In this document: in pieces, positions 18,462-26,568 of the stretch
Layout: the number at the start of each line of letters is the position of its first letter
Numbering within the stretch: position 1 is the first letter of the stretch
Source: Opitutales bacterium
Lineage (GTDB): Bacteria > Verrucomicrobiota > Verrucomicrobiia > Opitutales > UBA953
Direction of reading: 5' to 3'
NCBI GenBank assembly: GCA_017546455.1
Contig: JAFYWY010000084.1
Coordinates: forward strand, 1 to 48,131
Length of the DNA: 48,131 bases
The notes under the pieces: model-generated
The model's input: the letters and a program-made list of their open reading frames with translations, nothing else
Told to the model about the DNA's origin: nothing
Databases searched by the model: none
Translations under genes and position numbers: made by a program

Positions 18462-19235
18462 ATGATTCATCCCACTGCTATTGTTGAGCCGGGCGCGCAG
18501 CTCGGAGAAAATGTCGAAATCGGTGCCTACGCCTACATCGGCGGCGAAGTCACGCTCGGCGCGGGAACGATTATTCACCACCACGCCTGTGTCGAAGGCT
18601 ACACCGTCATGGGTGAAAACAACGAAGTTTTCCCCTTTGCCGTTATCGGCGGGAAGACGCAGGACCTGAAGCATGACGGCGGCCGCGTCGGCACGAAAAT
18701 CGGCGACCGCAACGTCTTCCGCGAATACGTAACCATTCACAGCGGCACGAAGGAAGGCGAATGGACGACGCTCGGCAACGATAACAACATTCTCGCCTAC
18801 TCGCACGTCGCGCACGACTGCATCATCGGCAACCACCTCGTCATGAGCTCGCAGGCGGCTTTTGCCGGCCACGTCGTTTGCGGCGACCACGTCAATTTCG
18901 GCTGGGGCACGGGCATTCACCAATTCTGCCGCATCGGCGACTATGCGATGCTCGCAGCCTGCTCCCGCATCGTTCAGGACGTTCCGCCGTACATGATCGT
19001 CGAAGGCACGGAAAACGTCAGCGCCAAGATGGTCAATATGGTCGCGCTCCAGCGCAAAGGCTTCCCGACGGATGATATCAAAGCGCTCCGCCTCGCGCAC
19101 CGCATCATCTACCACCAGAATCTGAACCGCACGCAAGCCATCGAAAAGATCCTCGAAGACCCGGAACTCGCGGCCAATCCGCACATCCAAAAACTCATCG
19201 AGTTCTATCGCACGAGCAAGCGAGGCGTACACTAA
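18462..19235 (+). CDS. lpxA: UDP-N-acetylglucosamine acyltransferase
   Basis: A 257-residue LpxA, which transfers a 3-hydroxyacyl chain from ACP to UDP-GlcNAc, the first step of lipid A synthesis. Residues 1-190 are hexapeptide repeats forming a left-handed beta-helix (for example PTAIVEPGAQLGENVEIGAY). The catalytic histidine is H118 in SHVAHDCIIGN, equivalent to H125 of E. coli. The C-terminal 60 residues form the usual helical cap (ALRLAHRIIYHQ). It follows lpxC/fabZ, whose product uses the LpxA product, so the order fits pathway logic. Cytoplasmic. Confidence 0.96.
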   Translation: MIHPTAIVEPGAQLGENVEIGAYAYIGGEVTLGAGTIIHHHACVEGYTVMGENNEVFPFAVIGGKTQDLKHDGGRVGTKIGDRNVFREYVTIHSGTKEGEWTTLGNDNNILAYSHVAHDCIIGNHLVMSSQAAFAGHVVCGDHVNFGWGTGIHQFCRIGDYAMLAACSRIVQDVPPYMIVEGTENVSAKMVNMVALQRKGFPTDDIKALRLAHRIIYHQNLNRTQAIEKILEDPELAANPHIQKLIEFYRTSKRGVH

Positions 19236-19302
19236 GCGCCTGCAGCGCAGACGCAATTACCGATTCCGAATCACGAATTCCGAATTGAGGTAATTTTTCG
19301 AT

Positions 19303-19345
19303 AAAAAGAACGGAACCGAATAAACCATCGGCTCCGTTCTTTTTT
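19303..19345. terminator. Bidirectional terminator between lpxA and the MFS gene
   Basis: A stem of 12 base pairs with one mismatch (GAACGGAACCGA against TCGGCTCCGTTC) is flanked by an A run on the left and a T run on the right. It can end transcription of lpxA from the left and of the convergent MFS gene from the right. Confidence 0.85.
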
Positions 19346-19482
19346 GTGATCGGCAGTAAGCAATAACTCGCAACTAACGACCGGGTACCGCTCGGTGAGC
19401 AGGCTCCCATTTCCGATTTCCAGTCACTGCCAACGGCCCTGTTCCATTGCACCGTAGGCACACCGAATTTGCGAAACGGGAA

Positions 19483-20841
19483 TCATTCGGGATTCGGAAT
19501 TTGGGATTCGCAATTGCGAGTCGCATCCGCCTTCGGCTTCGCAAACGCGAGGAAGATTGCTCCGACAACGAAGAGGAGGGAAATACCGGCGATACCGGCA
19601 CGCGTCGAATAGAGCGGCGCGTCTTCACGGTGCATGAGCACGGCGATAACGCTGAGCAGGATGGGCCCGAGCACCGTCGAGCAACGCCCGATCATGCTGT
19701 AGAAACCGAAGAAAGACACCTCTCTGCCCGCAGGAATAATCGTCGCAAAATAGGAGCGGGAAAGCGCCTGAACACCGCCCTGCACCATTCCGATTAAAGC
19801 AGCAAGCACGAACATCGGCGACACCGCAAAACCCAAAAGCGAAATCGGTTCCACCGGCATCAGCGCTCCGTAAAATGCCACCCCCACGTAAATGGCAATC
19901 GCGGCAAAAAGCACCGGGCGCGCCCCGAGGTATTTTCCCAAAACGCCGAAAATCAGCGCACAGGGAACGCCGAAAACCTGGACGATGAAAAGCGCCATGA
20001 AGAGATCCCCCTGAGAGAATCCGAGCGCGTTCCCGTAGCGAACCGCCGAGGTGATAATAGTGTGCACACCGTCGATGTAGCAAAAATATGCGAGCATGAA
20101 CCAACGGACGTTTTTCGTGTGCCAGAAAGCGAGACAGGTGTCGCCGAGGTCGCGGAGGCTCTTACGCCAATCCAGCGCCGTTGTTCCATGATGCGTCCGC
20201 TTGCGGGAAAGCAGGGGCAACGCGAAAACGAGCCACCAGACGGCACCGAGTACGAAAAGCCAGCGAGGATCCGGAGCGGCTTCAAAGCCGAGCAAGGTCC
20301 AGTGCTGCGTCCAAACGGCGATAGCGGCGAGCAGCAACACGCCCCCGACATAACCGACGGAAAAGGAAACACCGCTAATGGCGTGGCGATTTTTCTCCGT
20401 CGTCACGTCAATCAGGAACGAATCGTAAAACAAGTTAGCCCCGAAAAAGCCGACGGCGGCGACGATGTAAATCAGCGAGGCCCATTGCCAGCACCCTTGA
20501 TCAACGAAACTCAACAAGGCCATCCCGACGATGCCGAGCGAACAGAGCACGCGGAAAAGTACGGTACGCAGGCCGCCGGATTGAGCGATGCTTGCGAGTA
20601 CGGGCGACATCAGCGCGACGAAGATGCTCGCGATTCCGAGCGTCAGCCCGTAGCGCGAGGTTTTCAAGTGCTCCGGAAGTGATCCCGCCCAGTAGTTCTG
20701 GAAAAGAATCGGGAAAAGCACCGCCATCACGATCATCGTGAATCCGGTGTGTCCCAAATCATAGATCACCCAACGCAAAGCACCCGAAGGAGCGGGAACG
20801 CCGCCCTCCGGGTGAGCTGTTTTATTCTCGTTGTCTTCCAC
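19483..20841 (-). CDS. UMF1-type MFS transporter
   Basis: A 452-residue inner-membrane protein of the UMF1 branch of the major facilitator superfamily (related to yeast Atg22). The family features are a 12-segment hydrophobic pattern, the N-terminal WVIYDLGHTGFTM start and the C-terminal 'SFFGFYSMIGRCSTVLGP' motif. The substrate is unknown; Atg22 exports amino acids from vacuoles, but bacterial members are little studied. The start codon is GTG (20839-20841), 7 bases after the pyrD stop, so it is co-transcribed with pyrD. The last residues (NCESQIPNPE) and the stop codon are encoded by an intergenic repeat of the 'GAATTCGGAATTCGCAATTG' type, so the natural C-terminus was probably altered by repeat insertion. 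Confidence 0.9.
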   Translation of the reverse strand: MEDNENKTAHPEGGVPAPSGALRWVIYDLGHTGFTMIVMAVLFPILFQNYWAGSLPEHLKTSRYGLTLGIASIFVALMSPVLASIAQSGGLRTVLFRVLCSLGIVGMALLSFVDQGCWQWASLIYIVAAVGFFGANLFYDSFLIDVTTEKNRHAISGVSFSVGYVGGVLLLAAIAVWTQHWTLLGFEAAPDPRWLFVLGAVWWLVFALPLLSRKRTHHGTTALDWRKSLRDLGDTCLAFWHTKNVRWFMLAYFCYIDGVHTIITSAVRYGNALGFSQGDLFMALFIVQVFGVPCALIFGVLGKYLGARPVLFAAIAIYVGVAFYGALMPVEPISLLGFAVSPMFVLAALIGMVQGGVQALSRSYFATIIPAGREVSFFGFYSMIGRCSTVLGPILLSVIAVLMHREDAPLYSTRAGIAGISLLFVVGAIFLAFAKPKADATRNCESQIPNPE

Positions 20842-20848
20842 GGGAATT

Positions 20849-21937
20849 TTATTTCATCGGCCATTCCGTCTGGCGCCAGGCGTAAGCCTTTGCCAATTCG
20901 CGAGCGAAGAACGGGCCGCGGTAAATCATGGACGTATAAATCTGAATCAGCGAAGCCCCCACGGCGAGGAAGCGGTCTGCGTCGTCCGCCGTGCAAATGC
21001 CTCCCGAACCGATAACCGGCAACTTGCCGTCCGTCGTGCGCACGATGTAGCGTACCATGTCGAGCGATTTGCGCATCAGCGGCGCACCCGAGAGTCCGCC
21101 CTTCGTGACGACATCGCCCATGAATTCCGGACGCGTAACCGTCGTGTTCGTTGCGATAATCCCGTTAAATTCGGTTTCTTCGACAACGGAGAGCACGTCA
21201 TCCACCTGATTGTAGGAAAGGTCCGGAGCGATTTTCAGGAGCATCGGCAGGGGCTTTTCCTTGTTTCGCAAGGCATAGGCGCGGTTTTCCTTTTGGAGCT
21301 CGGTCAAAAGTGTGACGAGGTGCTTCTTGTCGTGGAGTTCGCGCAGGTTCGGCGTGTTCGGCGAGCTGATGTTGACCGCCATGTAGTCGGCCAGGCCGGC
21401 AAGCTTGCGGAAAGAATTGAGATAGTCTTCGACGGCGTTCTCAATCGGGCAAACCTTGGATTTGCCGATGTTGATGCCGAGAGGGAAGGCACGCTTGCCT
21501 TTCTTCGGGCCCTTGGCGATGCGCTTGGCGATTTCGTCGGCACCGTCGTTCGGGAAGCCGAAGCTGTTAACCGCCGCTTCAAATTTCGGGTAGCGGAAAA
21601 GGCGCGGCTTTTCGTTGCCGCTCTGGGCCAAATTCGTGATCGTCCCGATTTCGACGTGGCCGAAACCGAACGCGCCGAGGGAGGGCCAAGCGCGCGCCTG
21701 CTTGTCAAAGCCGGCGGCGAGCCCGACGATGTTCGGGAACTTCAGGCCGAAGAGCTCAATCGGCTTCTGCTCCGGCAAGCGGCCGTTGTGCATGTTAAAG
21801 CGTTCCAGAAGCGAGAGAATCGGCTTCATCTTGCTGAACAGGCTCAGCCCCTGAAGCGTTCGGTCGTGAGCGGTTTCAGCGTCTTTCCAAAGGCGGAAAA
21901 TTAAAGGACGTACTGCGTATTCGTAAAGATAGTCCAT
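20849..21937 (-). CDS. pyrD: Dihydroorotate dehydrogenase, quinone-dependent (class 2)
   Basis: A 362-residue flavoenzyme that oxidises dihydroorotate to orotate in pyrimidine synthesis and passes electrons to membrane quinone. Class 2 is shown by the N-terminal helical extension (about 1-60; MDYLYEYAVRPLIFRLW) that docks to the membrane. VGLAAGFDKQARA and NSFGFPNDGAD bind FMN. The catalytic serine is S192 in NISSPNTPNLREL. IATNTTVTRP and IGSGGICTADDA complete the barrel. The MFS gene follows 7 bases after its stop. Confidence 0.96.
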   Translation of the reverse strand: MDYLYEYAVRPLIFRLWKDAETAHDRTLQGLSLFSKMKPILSLLERFNMHNGRLPEQKPIELFGLKFPNIVGLAAGFDKQARAWPSLGAFGFGHVEIGTITNLAQSGNEKPRLFRYPKFEAAVNSFGFPNDGADEIAKRIAKGPKKGKRAFPLGINIGKSKVCPIENAVEDYLNSFRKLAGLADYMAVNISSPNTPNLRELHDKKHLVTLLTELQKENRAYALRNKEKPLPMLLKIAPDLSYNQVDDVLSVVEETEFNGIIATNTTVTRPEFMGDVVTKGGLSGAPLMRKSLDMVRYIVRTTDGKLPVIGSGGICTADDADRFLAVGASLIQIYTSMIYRGPFFARELAKAYAWRQTEWPMK

Positions 21938-22056
21938 AGCGTAAAATTAAAGCCCGCATTCTATCCGAGCCCTCCCCGCGAAGCAAATAATTTCGCTTCA
22001 CGAAAAATGCCCGCGCAAAGGCAAAATGCGTCACGGGAAAAGCGTATTTCGTCCGC

Positions 22057-23139
22057 TTAGCGGCCGGCCGCCAATTTCTCTGCAAAACGTTCGGCGTAGA
22101 GCGGAAGCCAAGTAACGCCCTTGGAGCCGAAGCCGTTGAAAAGGAAAAGCTTGGCATGGCTTTCGTGAGCACCGACCTTCGGGAGCGTGCCCTGAACCGC
22201 AGGACGCACCCCCGCGCGATGGGCGACGATCTTCGCCTCCTCCGGATTTTTTGCGGGCGCAAACGTATTGCAAAACGAACGCCGCAAACGCTCCGCGACC
22301 TCCGCCGTCGGTTGCGTATCCAACTGCTCGCGGTCGTAATTCGTACCGACGCGCCAACGCGTCCCGCCGAGCGGAATGGCGGCGACCGAGCTTTTCAAAA
22401 TTTGTCCCTGGAAAACTTCCGTCCCCGCAAGTTCGATTTCGATAAATTCGCCCTTGGCCGGTTGCCATTTCAAATGCCCGAACCAGGGATTTTCCCGCAC
22501 GCGGAAGCCTTCGCAGAAAATGACGCCGCCGCAGAGTTCGCGTCCGCGCCACTTCGCGCCCGAGCGACTCACCTCAAGGTCGGCGTACTCGAATTTTTCT
22601 TCGAGCAAAGCACCGCGTGAAACCCATTCCGCACGCGCGCACTCAAGCAAGCTCGGAATGTCGAGCCAGCCGGCGCGCTCGACGAAAAAACCGCCAAGCC
22701 TGTCCGCCAGCCCGCCGCCGCAAAGCGAATACGCGGAGACGTCCTGCGAAAGCCAACCCGCGTAGTCCGGATCCTGTTCGCGCTTAGCTTTGACGCTACG
22801 CTCGTGTTCCGAGGTATAAAAGCGATAAAACGGTGTTTCTCGGAAAAATGTCTTTCCGAAACGTACCGCCAAATCAGCATAGACACGCTTGGCCGCCGGA
22901 ACAAGATCGTCGGCGCCAAGCGTCTTGACGATACGCATCCCCGTCACCGGATTAAGAACACCGGCCGCCACCTGCGAAGCCGCCGTCTTCCAGCCGTCAT
23001 CGACAACGAGGACCTTGCGCCCGCGCTTTTCCAGCTCCAGCGCCAGCAGCGTTCCCGCTAGGCCCTGCCCGACGATAATGAAATCGAGTGCGTCGGGCGC
23101 GGGAGTCGGTGACTTCTTTCTGAAAAAATTAAAAAACAT
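22057..23139 (-). CDS. FAD-dependent oxidoreductase of the DAO family
   Basis: A 360-residue protein with the FAD-binding fold of the D-amino-acid oxidase superfamily. The dinucleotide motif is IIVGQGLAGTLLALEL (residues 21-36; G24, G26, G29) ending in an acidic strand end (VVDDG). The C-terminal 'HRAGVRPAVQGTLPKVGAH' and 'NGFGSKGVTWLPLYAE' match the second FAD-binding region of glycine oxidase- and MnmC-like members. The substrate is not predictable; an amine or amino acid is likely. It lies upstream of pyrD on the same strand with 119 bases between, so a joint transcript is possible but not clear. Confidence 0.85.
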   Translation of the reverse strand: MFFNFFRKKSPTPAPDALDFIIVGQGLAGTLLALELEKRGRKVLVVDDGWKTAASQVAAGVLNPVTGMRIVKTLGADDLVPAAKRVYADLAVRFGKTFFRETPFYRFYTSEHERSVKAKREQDPDYAGWLSQDVSAYSLCGGGLADRLGGFFVERAGWLDIPSLLECARAEWVSRGALLEEKFEYADLEVSRSGAKWRGRELCGGVIFCEGFRVRENPWFGHLKWQPAKGEFIEIELAGTEVFQGQILKSSVAAIPLGGTRWRVGTNYDREQLDTQPTAEVAERLRRSFCNTFAPAKNPEEAKIVAHRAGVRPAVQGTLPKVGAHESHAKLFLFNGFGSKGVTWLPLYAERFAEKLAAGR

Positions 23140-23234
23140 AATGCGAATCCGTTTCTTCCGCTAATCGTGCATCTGAGCGGCCGGCACGCAAGCTTAGTTC
23201 TCAAATAAAATTCGGAAGCGCGGAAATCCGGATA

Positions 23235-23263
23235 CAAAAAGAGCCTGCCCGAAACGGGCAGGC
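23235..23263 (-). terminator. Rho-independent terminator of the HU gene
   Basis: GCCTGCCCG (23243-23251) pairs with CGGGCAGGC (23255-23263) around a 3-base loop, and on the minus strand a T run follows (23235-23240). It lies 24 bases after the HU stop codon. Confidence 0.9.
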
Positions 23264-23287
23264 CTCATGGAAGAAAAAGCAAGGAGC

Positions 23288-23575
23288 TTATTTCGCCTTA
23301 GCAGCAACAGCCTTGAGAGCGGAGCCGGCTTTGAATTTAACCGACTTGGAAGCCTTGATCTTGATCTTTTCGCCCGTCTTCGGGTTAACGCCCTGGCGTG
23401 CAGCGCGGGTCGCAACCGCAAACGTACCGAAGCCGATAATCTGGACGGTCTTGTCGGTCTTGATGCCGGCCTTGATTGCTTCGAGAACGGCTTCAACAGC
23501 GCGTTCTGCAGCAGCCTTGGAGGTATCTCCGCCGAGCGTTGCTTTTACTTTTTCGATGAGTTCACCTTTGTTCAT
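23288..23575 (-). CDS. HU family DNA-binding protein
   Basis: A 95-residue nucleoid protein of the HU/IHF family. It begins MNKGELIEKVKATLGG, has the dimer helices in residues 1-45, the GFGTFAVATRAAR turn, and the DNA-clamp arm with the conserved VNPKTGEKIKIKA. The C-terminus is alanine- and lysine-rich (SALKAVAAKAK), slightly longer than E. coli HU. It has its own promoter (23627-23655) and terminator (23235-23263), as expected for a highly expressed gene. Confidence 0.97.
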   Translation of the reverse strand: MNKGELIEKVKATLGGDTSKAAAERAVEAVLEAIKAGIKTDKTVQIIGFGTFAVATRAARQGVNPKTGEKIKIKASKSVKFKAGSALKAVAAKAK

Positions 23576-23626
23576 AATTATGAGGAGTAAGTGGTTAATT
23601 TGGTGTTAACGAAGTTAACGTAGATA

Positions 23627-23655
23627 AATACAGGCGTGAAACGCCGTTGCGTCAA
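23627..23655 (-). promoter_or_regulatory. Candidate sigma70 promoter of the HU gene
   Basis: On the minus strand TTGACG (23655-23650) and TGTATT (23632-23627) are 17 bases apart. GTTAACG is directly repeated just downstream in the leader (about 23604-23620). A strong -35 box fits an abundant protein. Confidence 0.55.
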
Positions 23656-23821
23656 CTGTAATTTCAAAAAATCCTACAAAAAGTTTTTTGAAGAAATCTT
23701 AAAAAATACTTGTAGAAATCAGGGATTCGTGCTTGCCGGAGCTTGAGAAATCAAAAGTTCGATGCGACGTTCGCATGCAGCAAATCAACTAAAGAATATA
23801 CAGGCAATAGGAATAATAGAT

Positions 23822-23958
23822 TTAAGGAAACCTCTGGAAATTCCTTTTTTAGATTTGGTTTCAAGATTTCTTCTATTCTACATTGTCAGAATGCGTGCGC
23901 CTCCGGCACACATAACTTAATCTTGAGACAGATTTTGAATTTCTAGAGCTTGCCTTAA
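23822..23958. mobile_element. Short MITE-like element flanked by TTAA
   Basis: TTAA at both edges (23822-23825, 23955-23958) encloses 18-base imperfect inverted repeats: GG.AA.CTCT.GAAATTC on the left and its complement on the right. The 137-base element has no coding capacity. Its interior matches the outer parts of 14015-14464. A TTAA target duplication is inferred from the edges, not proven. The rest of the 452-base gap (23576-24027) holds only the HU promoter and a terminator. Confidence 0.7.
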
Positions 23959-23972
23959 ACAAAGAAAATAAA

Positions 23973-24003
23973 TTGCCGCAGCTCCCGAACGAAGCGGCGG
24001 CAA
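23973..24003 (-). terminator. Probable terminator of the 154-residue orphan gene
   Basis: TTGCCGC (23973-23979) pairs with GCGGCAA (23997-24003); on the minus strand a T-rich stretch (TTTATTTTCTTT) follows. It is 25 bases after the stop codon. Confidence 0.55.
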
Positions 24004-24027
24004 TGTGAAAAGCCGAGACGAGTCCGC

Positions 24028-24492
24028 TTACTCGAAAGCCTTCAGCTTGGTTTCCGTCGGAATAATATTGTCCGTCGGGAGCAGGAAGGCCGCCTCTTTG
24101 TTCTTCACCCAAACGTTTTGGTCTTTGAAGAACTTCGCGGGAACAAATTCGCAGGCTTCGGCAATCGTCTTCACGGGGTTGCGGCGTCCCTTACGCGTAC
24201 GATTGTACTCGTAGGCTGCAATCGTGATTTTTTCCGTTGCGGTAAATTCGCTTTCGTCTTCGGGAATCTGCACGACATAACCCGTCAGCTCCTGGTCTTC
24301 CAAGACGCCTTCCGGATCGCAGGCAATGAAAACGTATTTCTTCTTCGCCGCGGGAACTTTGTTTTCCTTGTTCTCCATTTGCTCGAGTTTAATTTCTTCC
24401 TGAATCTCGGAAATAATCTTCGCCGTCATGCGTGCATCGACGTTATTGCGCGTCAGAACGAGCTGTAAAATGTCCAAATCTACTTTTGCCAT
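24028..24492 (-). CDS. Uncharacterised 154-residue protein
   Basis: I do not recognise a family. The protein is soluble, has no signal peptide or membrane segment, and is rich in charged residues. Residues 1-45 are predicted helical (DLDILQLVLTRNNVDARMTA, then EIQEEIKLEQME) and are followed by a lysine-rich linker. The rest looks beta-rich, with KKYVFIACDPEG, LTGYVVQIPEDE and a basic TRKGRRNPVKT segment. Codon use resembles the housekeeping genes, which suggests a long-resident gene. It is divergent from ispA with 126 bases between starts. The MITE-like element lies just beyond its terminator. Confidence 0.8.
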   Translation of the reverse strand: MAKVDLDILQLVLTRNNVDARMTAKIISEIQEEIKLEQMENKENKVPAAKKKYVFIACDPEGVLEDQELTGYVVQIPEDESEFTATEKITIAAYEYNRTRKGRRNPVKTIAEACEFVPAKFFKDQNVWVKNKEAAFLLPTDNIIPTETKLKAFE

Positions 24493-24618
24493 AGTCCGTC
24501 CATCGCAACGATTTTTTCAAAAAATGGCAAATGCTTTCCCGCCGCATCGAATTTAAAGCGCCTCATTTCGAGGTAAAATTTTCTCGCGTTCCTCGGCTTA
24601 CGGTTTTTCCATTGATGT

Positions 24619-25497
24619 ATGCCGATTTCCGAAAAAATCAAAGAATACGCCGAACGCATCGAAAATGCGTTCGAACGCTACGTTCCCGCCGCAACCGTAC
24701 GCCCGGCACTCCTGCACCGTGCGATGTCCTACAGCCTGCGCGCCGGCGGCAAACGCATCCGCCCCGTCCTTCTGCTCGCGGCCTTTGAAATCGCCCCCTC
24801 GGAAAACGATCCGCTCCCCGCAGCCGTCGCCGTCGAATGCCTGCACACCTACTCGCTGATTCACGACGACCTACCCTGCATGGACAACTCCGATTTGCGC
24901 CGCGGCAAACCGACCTGTCACAAGGTCTTCGACGAAGCCGTCGCCCTGCTCGCCGGAGATGCCCTCCTCACGCATGCGCTGACCCTGCCGGCAATCGCCT
25001 ACGCCGACAAACCCGAACTCGCCGCCCGCCTCGTCCGCGTCCTCGGTACCGCCGCCGGCTCCGAGCATCTCATCGGCGGTCAGGTCGAAGACATGCTCGG
25101 CGAACAAGGCGAAGCCTCCGCAGAGCGACTCGACTTTATCCACGCCAACAAAACGGCAGCCCTCATTACCGCAGCCGTCGAAATGGGATTCATCCTCGGA
25201 AACGCCGGCCCCGAAGCCCAAAAAATCGCACGCGAAATCGGCCACGACATCGGAATCGCATTCCAGATTATCGACGACATTTTGGACGAAACCAGCGACG
25301 CCGAAACCATGGGCAAACCCGTCCATGCCGACCTCGAAAACCGCAAGCTGACCTACCCGCGCTTCCATGGCATGCAGCAATCGCGAGAACGCGCCAACGC
25401 TCTTTCCGAACGCGCCGTCGAAGCCTGCAAAAAAATCGGCGGCAACACCGATTTTCTCGTCGCCCTGATTCGGCAAATGCAGGAACGCATTTCCTAA
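24619..25497 (+). CDS. ispA: Farnesyl/geranyl diphosphate synthase
   Basis: A 292-residue all-helical prenyl transferase that condenses dimethylallyl and isopentenyl diphosphate to short-chain prenyl diphosphates for quinones and undecaprenyl phosphate. The first aspartate-rich motif is HDDLPCMDNSDLRRG (D83, D84, D89). The second is IIDDILDETSD (D219, D220, D223). GGKRIRP (43-49) binds diphosphate. The length and the two-residue insertion in the first motif (DDxxxxD) match bacterial IspA. The ruvC start codon lies one base after its stop, so the two are co-transcribed. Confidence 0.95.
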   Translation: MPISEKIKEYAERIENAFERYVPAATVRPALLHRAMSYSLRAGGKRIRPVLLLAAFEIAPSENDPLPAAVAVECLHTYSLIHDDLPCMDNSDLRRGKPTCHKVFDEAVALLAGDALLTHALTLPAIAYADKPELAARLVRVLGTAAGSEHLIGGQVEDMLGEQGEASAERLDFIHANKTAALITAAVEMGFILGNAGPEAQKIAREIGHDIGIAFQIIDDILDETSDAETMGKPVHADLENRKLTYPRFHGMQQSRERANALSERAVEACKKIGGNTDFLVALIRQMQERIS

Positions 25498-25498
25498 A

Positions 25499-26125
25499 AT
25501 GCCCTCTTCGAGACATCTCTGGACGCAAAAAATCCTCGGCGGCGGCAAAGCAACCCGACAAAGCGACGCCCCGAGCCCGCGCAACAATCTGATCGACCGG
25601 CTTCCCGCAACCCGGGCGGAAGTCTTTCCCGGCAAGCGCGTCCCCTTCGAAGGCTACGTCCTCGGCATCGACCCCAGCTTGCGCGGCAGCGGTTTCGCCG
25701 TAGTTGAATTCGCATTACGCCGAGAGCCGAAACTGTGTTTCTCCCGCACGCTCCGCCTCAAGCCCACTCTTTCACTGGCAGACTGTCTCGGCGAAATTTA
25801 CAAGCTCTGCTCGGACTGTTGCCACGAATATCCGATTCGTCACGTCGCGCTCGAAGAAACAATTTACGTCAACAACTTCAAGGTCGCCCAAGTACTCGGC
25901 GCCGCCCGCGGAGCGGCAATTGCCGCCGCCAACGTCATCGGCAAGCCCGTCTTCGAATATCCGCCGCTACGCATCAAGCAGGCCGTGGTCGGATTCGGCC
26001 GTGCCGGCAAAGCTCAGGTCGCCGGGATGACCAAGCAAATCCTCCGCCTCAGTGAAGCCCTTCCCTTTGACGAATCCGACGCCGCTGCCGCCGCCCTCTG
26101 CCACGCCTACACCTTCCGCGAGTAG
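25499..26125 (+). CDS. ruvC: Crossover junction endodeoxyribonuclease RuvC
   Basis: A 208-residue Holliday junction resolvase, which cleaves four-way DNA junctions with RuvAB. The four acidic catalytic residues are visible: D58 in LGIDPSLRGSG, E119 or E120 in ALEETIYVNN, and D191 and D194 in FDESDAAAAALCHA, with spacing like E. coli D138 and D141. PPLRIKQAVVGFGRAGKAQV is the family's DNA-contact segment. There is an extra N-terminal stretch of about 50 basic residues before the first motif. A later start is possible, but no good internal ATG precedes residue 58, and the start at 25499 couples well to ispA. Confidence 0.92.
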   Translation: MPSSRHLWTQKILGGGKATRQSDAPSPRNNLIDRLPATRAEVFPGKRVPFEGYVLGIDPSLRGSGFAVVEFALRREPKLCFSRTLRLKPTLSLADCLGEIYKLCSDCCHEYPIRHVALEETIYVNNFKVAQVLGAARGAAIAAANVIGKPVFEYPPLRIKQAVVGFGRAGKAQVAGMTKQILRLSEALPFDESDAAAAALCHAYTFRE

Positions 26126-26169
26126 AACGAATTCCGGCCTCCCCGGACCTTTTCAACAAGCCGAACAAA

Positions 26170-26568
26170 TTAATCGGAAAATCCCTGCAAAAATCGGGCA
26201 AGACGTTCCCGATCTAAATCCGTTCCGTCCTTTTCGTGGTAATAAATTTCAACAAAGTGGACCGTTCCCGCCGATTCATCGAAAACATAAATCGCGCGCA
26301 AGCCGCTACACACGCCCTTGTTCTTCAAGGATTTACAGGCGAACTTTACAACTTTGTAAGACAAGCGGGGTTTGGGGCAAAATCCTTCGATTTCGATGCA
26401 CGCCCCGTTGTCGATTTTTCGGAGATGTAAAAGCTCAATCGCCGCCCTTTTCATCAACGCGAAATCCTCATCAAGCGTCCGAAAACGCTTTTTCAGGCGC
26501 TTAAAATCACGCTGAAATTCGGGTGTTTCCCTATATATCAGCACTCCCGCCGCTTCGTTATTCGTCAT
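26170..26568 (-). CDS. RelE/ParE-type toxin of a toxin-antitoxin pair
   Basis: A 132-residue protein resembling RelE/ParE-superfamily toxins, many of which cut mRNA on the ribosome. It begins MTNNEAAGVLIYRETPEF and has basic FQRDFKRLKKRF, then CKSLKNKGVCSGLRAIYVF, where the conserved arginine of the family lies, and ends with FVEIYYHEKDGTDLDRERL. The start at 26566-26568 overlaps the end of the antitoxin gene by 11 bases. The frame is open further upstream to 26688, but that part lies inside the antitoxin and is not family-like. It is the second gene of the pair, after the antitoxin. Confidence 0.82.
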   Translation of the reverse strand: MTNNEAAGVLIYRETPEFQRDFKRLKKRFRTLDEDFALMKRAAIELLHLRKIDNGACIEIEGFCPKPRLSYKVVKFACKSLKNKGVCSGLRAIYVFDESAGTVHFVEIYYHEKDGTDLDRERLARFLQGFSD

